Below are positions 22,128-23,029 of a stretch of DNA of 23,029 bases, piece by piece. The notes under the pieces were generated by a model, which ran no database searches, was not told the origin of the DNA, and saw only the letters and a program-made list of their open reading frames with translations. Made by a program: the position numbers and the translations under genes. This DNA is from JAJYVT01 sp036796435 (GTDB lineage Bacteria; Actinomycetota; Acidimicrobiia; Acidimicrobiales; RAAP-2), in assembly GCA_036796435.1 (NCBI GenBank), contig DAIRCY010000039.1, positions 1-23,029 on the forward strand, in the 5' to 3' direction. The first letter of the stretch is position 1. Every line of letters begins with the position of its first letter.

Positions 22128-23029
22128 CTAGACGGGAGCGGTCGCCCCGAAGCCGATCGCCTGCTCGAGCGCCGCGGCCGACCGGAGCACCACGAGGTCC
22201 GCGTGTTGCGGTCCGATGAGCTGCACGCCGACCGGCAGCCCGTCAGCGCTGAGGCCTGCGCAGACGGTCGCGGCAGGTGACCGCGTCATGTTGAACGGAT
22301 AGGTGAGCCGTACCCAGTTCGGGTCGACCACGCCGTTCACGACCCCGTTTCCCCCGAGGGCGTTCGGTGGCGGCAGCCCTGCGGTCGTGGGGGTCACGAG
22401 GAGCCGGACGTCCCTGAAGAGCTCGACGAGCCTGAGGTTCATCTCGTGGCACCGGTCGAGCGCCCGGACCAGCCTCAGCGCAGGGAGCTCGCGCCCGTGC
22501 GCGGCGAGCGAGACGAGGACCGGTGTGACGGCGTCCCAGCGCGCCTCGTACGGCTCGAGTGTCCGCAGCAGGCACGTCCCGACGATGGCCAGCCAGTCGT
22601 CCAGCGGGTCTTCGTCGAAGACCGTGTCCACCTCCACGACGTCGGCGCCGAGCACGTCGAGCGCGGTGACGACGCGCTCGGCCACCTCGAGCACCGATCG
22701 GTCCACGTCGGTGTACCCGAGGGCCGGCGACCAGGCCACGCGGGCGGGCACCCGCGGCTCGACGAGCGCGTCCCGCCAGCCGGCCTCGGGCCTCGGGAGG
22801 GACAGAAGATCGGTCGGTTCGGGACCGACGACCGCGTCGAGAGCAGTGACGATGTCGTCGATCGTGCGGCCGAGGACCCCCTTCGAGGAGAGGCCGAGCC
22901 AACCCGCCCGCCCTCCGCCGGCGGCCACTCGGCCGTGCGACGGCTTCATCCCCGACAGCGCGCAGCACGAAGACGGGATGCGGATCGAGCCACCGCCGTC
23001 GCTGCCGGTGGCGAGCGGCACCATCCCCG
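22128..23029 (-). CDS. Amidase signature family hydrolase, C-terminal part
   Basis: About 300 residues of a minus-strand gene that enters from the right edge. The fragment opens with MVPLATGSDGGGSIRIPSSC, which is the amidase signature containing the cis-Ser and nucleophilic Ser of the Ser-cisSer-Lys triad. SGMKPSHGRV follows. The catalytic Lys and the Gly/Ser-rich stretch lie upstream, outside the window. The C-terminal part has VTPTTAGLPPPNALGG and TYPFNMTRSPAATVCAG, followed by GLPVGVQLIGPQHAD, all standard for the family. Members hydrolyse amides of many kinds, including GatA of the tRNA amidotransferase. The absence of gatB/gatC nearby and the sequence style favour a general amidase. It is the promoter-proximal partner of the glycosylase gene. 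Confidence 0.9.
   Translation of the reverse strand, partial: GMVPLATGSDGGGSIRIPSSCCALSGMKPSHGRVAAGGGRAGWLGLSSKGVLGRTIDDIVTALDAVVGPEPTDLLSLPRPEAGWRDALVEPRVPARVAWSPALGYTDVDRSVLEVAERVVTALDVLGADVVEVDTVFDEDPLDDWLAIVGTCLLRTLEPYEARWDAVTPVLVSLAAHGRELPALRLVRALDRCHEMNLRLVELFRDVRLLVTPTTAGLPPPNALGGNGVVNGVVDPNWVRLTYPFNMTRSPAATVCAGLSADGLPVGVQLIGPQHADLVVLRSAAALEQAIGFGATAPV

Overview
The window is a high-GC, actinobacterial-type chromosome segment. MptB-like mannosyltransferase, a QcrB of the actinobacterial type with a PDWY motif, a DUF6457-FdhD-MoaC cluster and a FadE2/ACAD11-type dehydrogenase all point to Actinobacteria. I lean to the class Acidimicrobiia, but no rRNA or other taxonomic marker is present. 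Six runs of N (882-904, 1621-1630, 8592-8601, 11928-11937, 16205-16214, 20234-20243) mark scaffold gaps. In the three clearly coding gap-spanning genes the open frame changes at every gap, so the N lengths are placeholders and the split genes should be read as single genes with missing bases.

Left part (1-3777): the 5' end of a thiolase gene leaves the window leftwards behind an unusual purine-rich leader. A large Thr/Pro-rich lipoprotein with Asp-box (BNR) repeats follows on the plus strand. Next comes a minus-strand molybdenum-cofactor cluster, DUF6457 protein -> FdhD -> MoaC, with overlapping stops and starts. The MoaC lacks residues that are catalytic in the E. coli enzyme.

Respiratory locus (3853-10553): a CtaG-like assembly factor on plus, then a minus-strand operon of oxidase subunit II -> subunit I -> small membrane subunit. 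Divergent from it are a hemerythrin-like protein, a small membrane protein and a cytochrome b (QcrB). No Rieske protein or cytochrome c1 is present. Subunit I keeps all heme and CuB ligands but lacks the three usual proton-channel residues. Together these look like one electron-transfer module of non-standard make-up.

Middle and right (10614-23029): a YbhN/UPF0104-type membrane protein; a poorly resolved small gene; a perfect 34-bp palindrome; an acyl-CoA synthetase -> CrtI-like oxidoreductase operon; a GT-C-like membrane protein; an archaeal-type riboflavin synthase; a 54-residue hydrophobic protein; MptB; an acyl-CoA dehydrogenase; and an amidase (cut by the window end) -> Fpg/Nei glycosylase pair.

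The best candidates for something new are the archaeal-type RibC, the oxidase subunit without the canonical D/E/K channel residues beside an orphan cytochrome b, and the active-site-altered MoaC. No CRISPR array, insertion sequence, tRNA or rRNA was seen.
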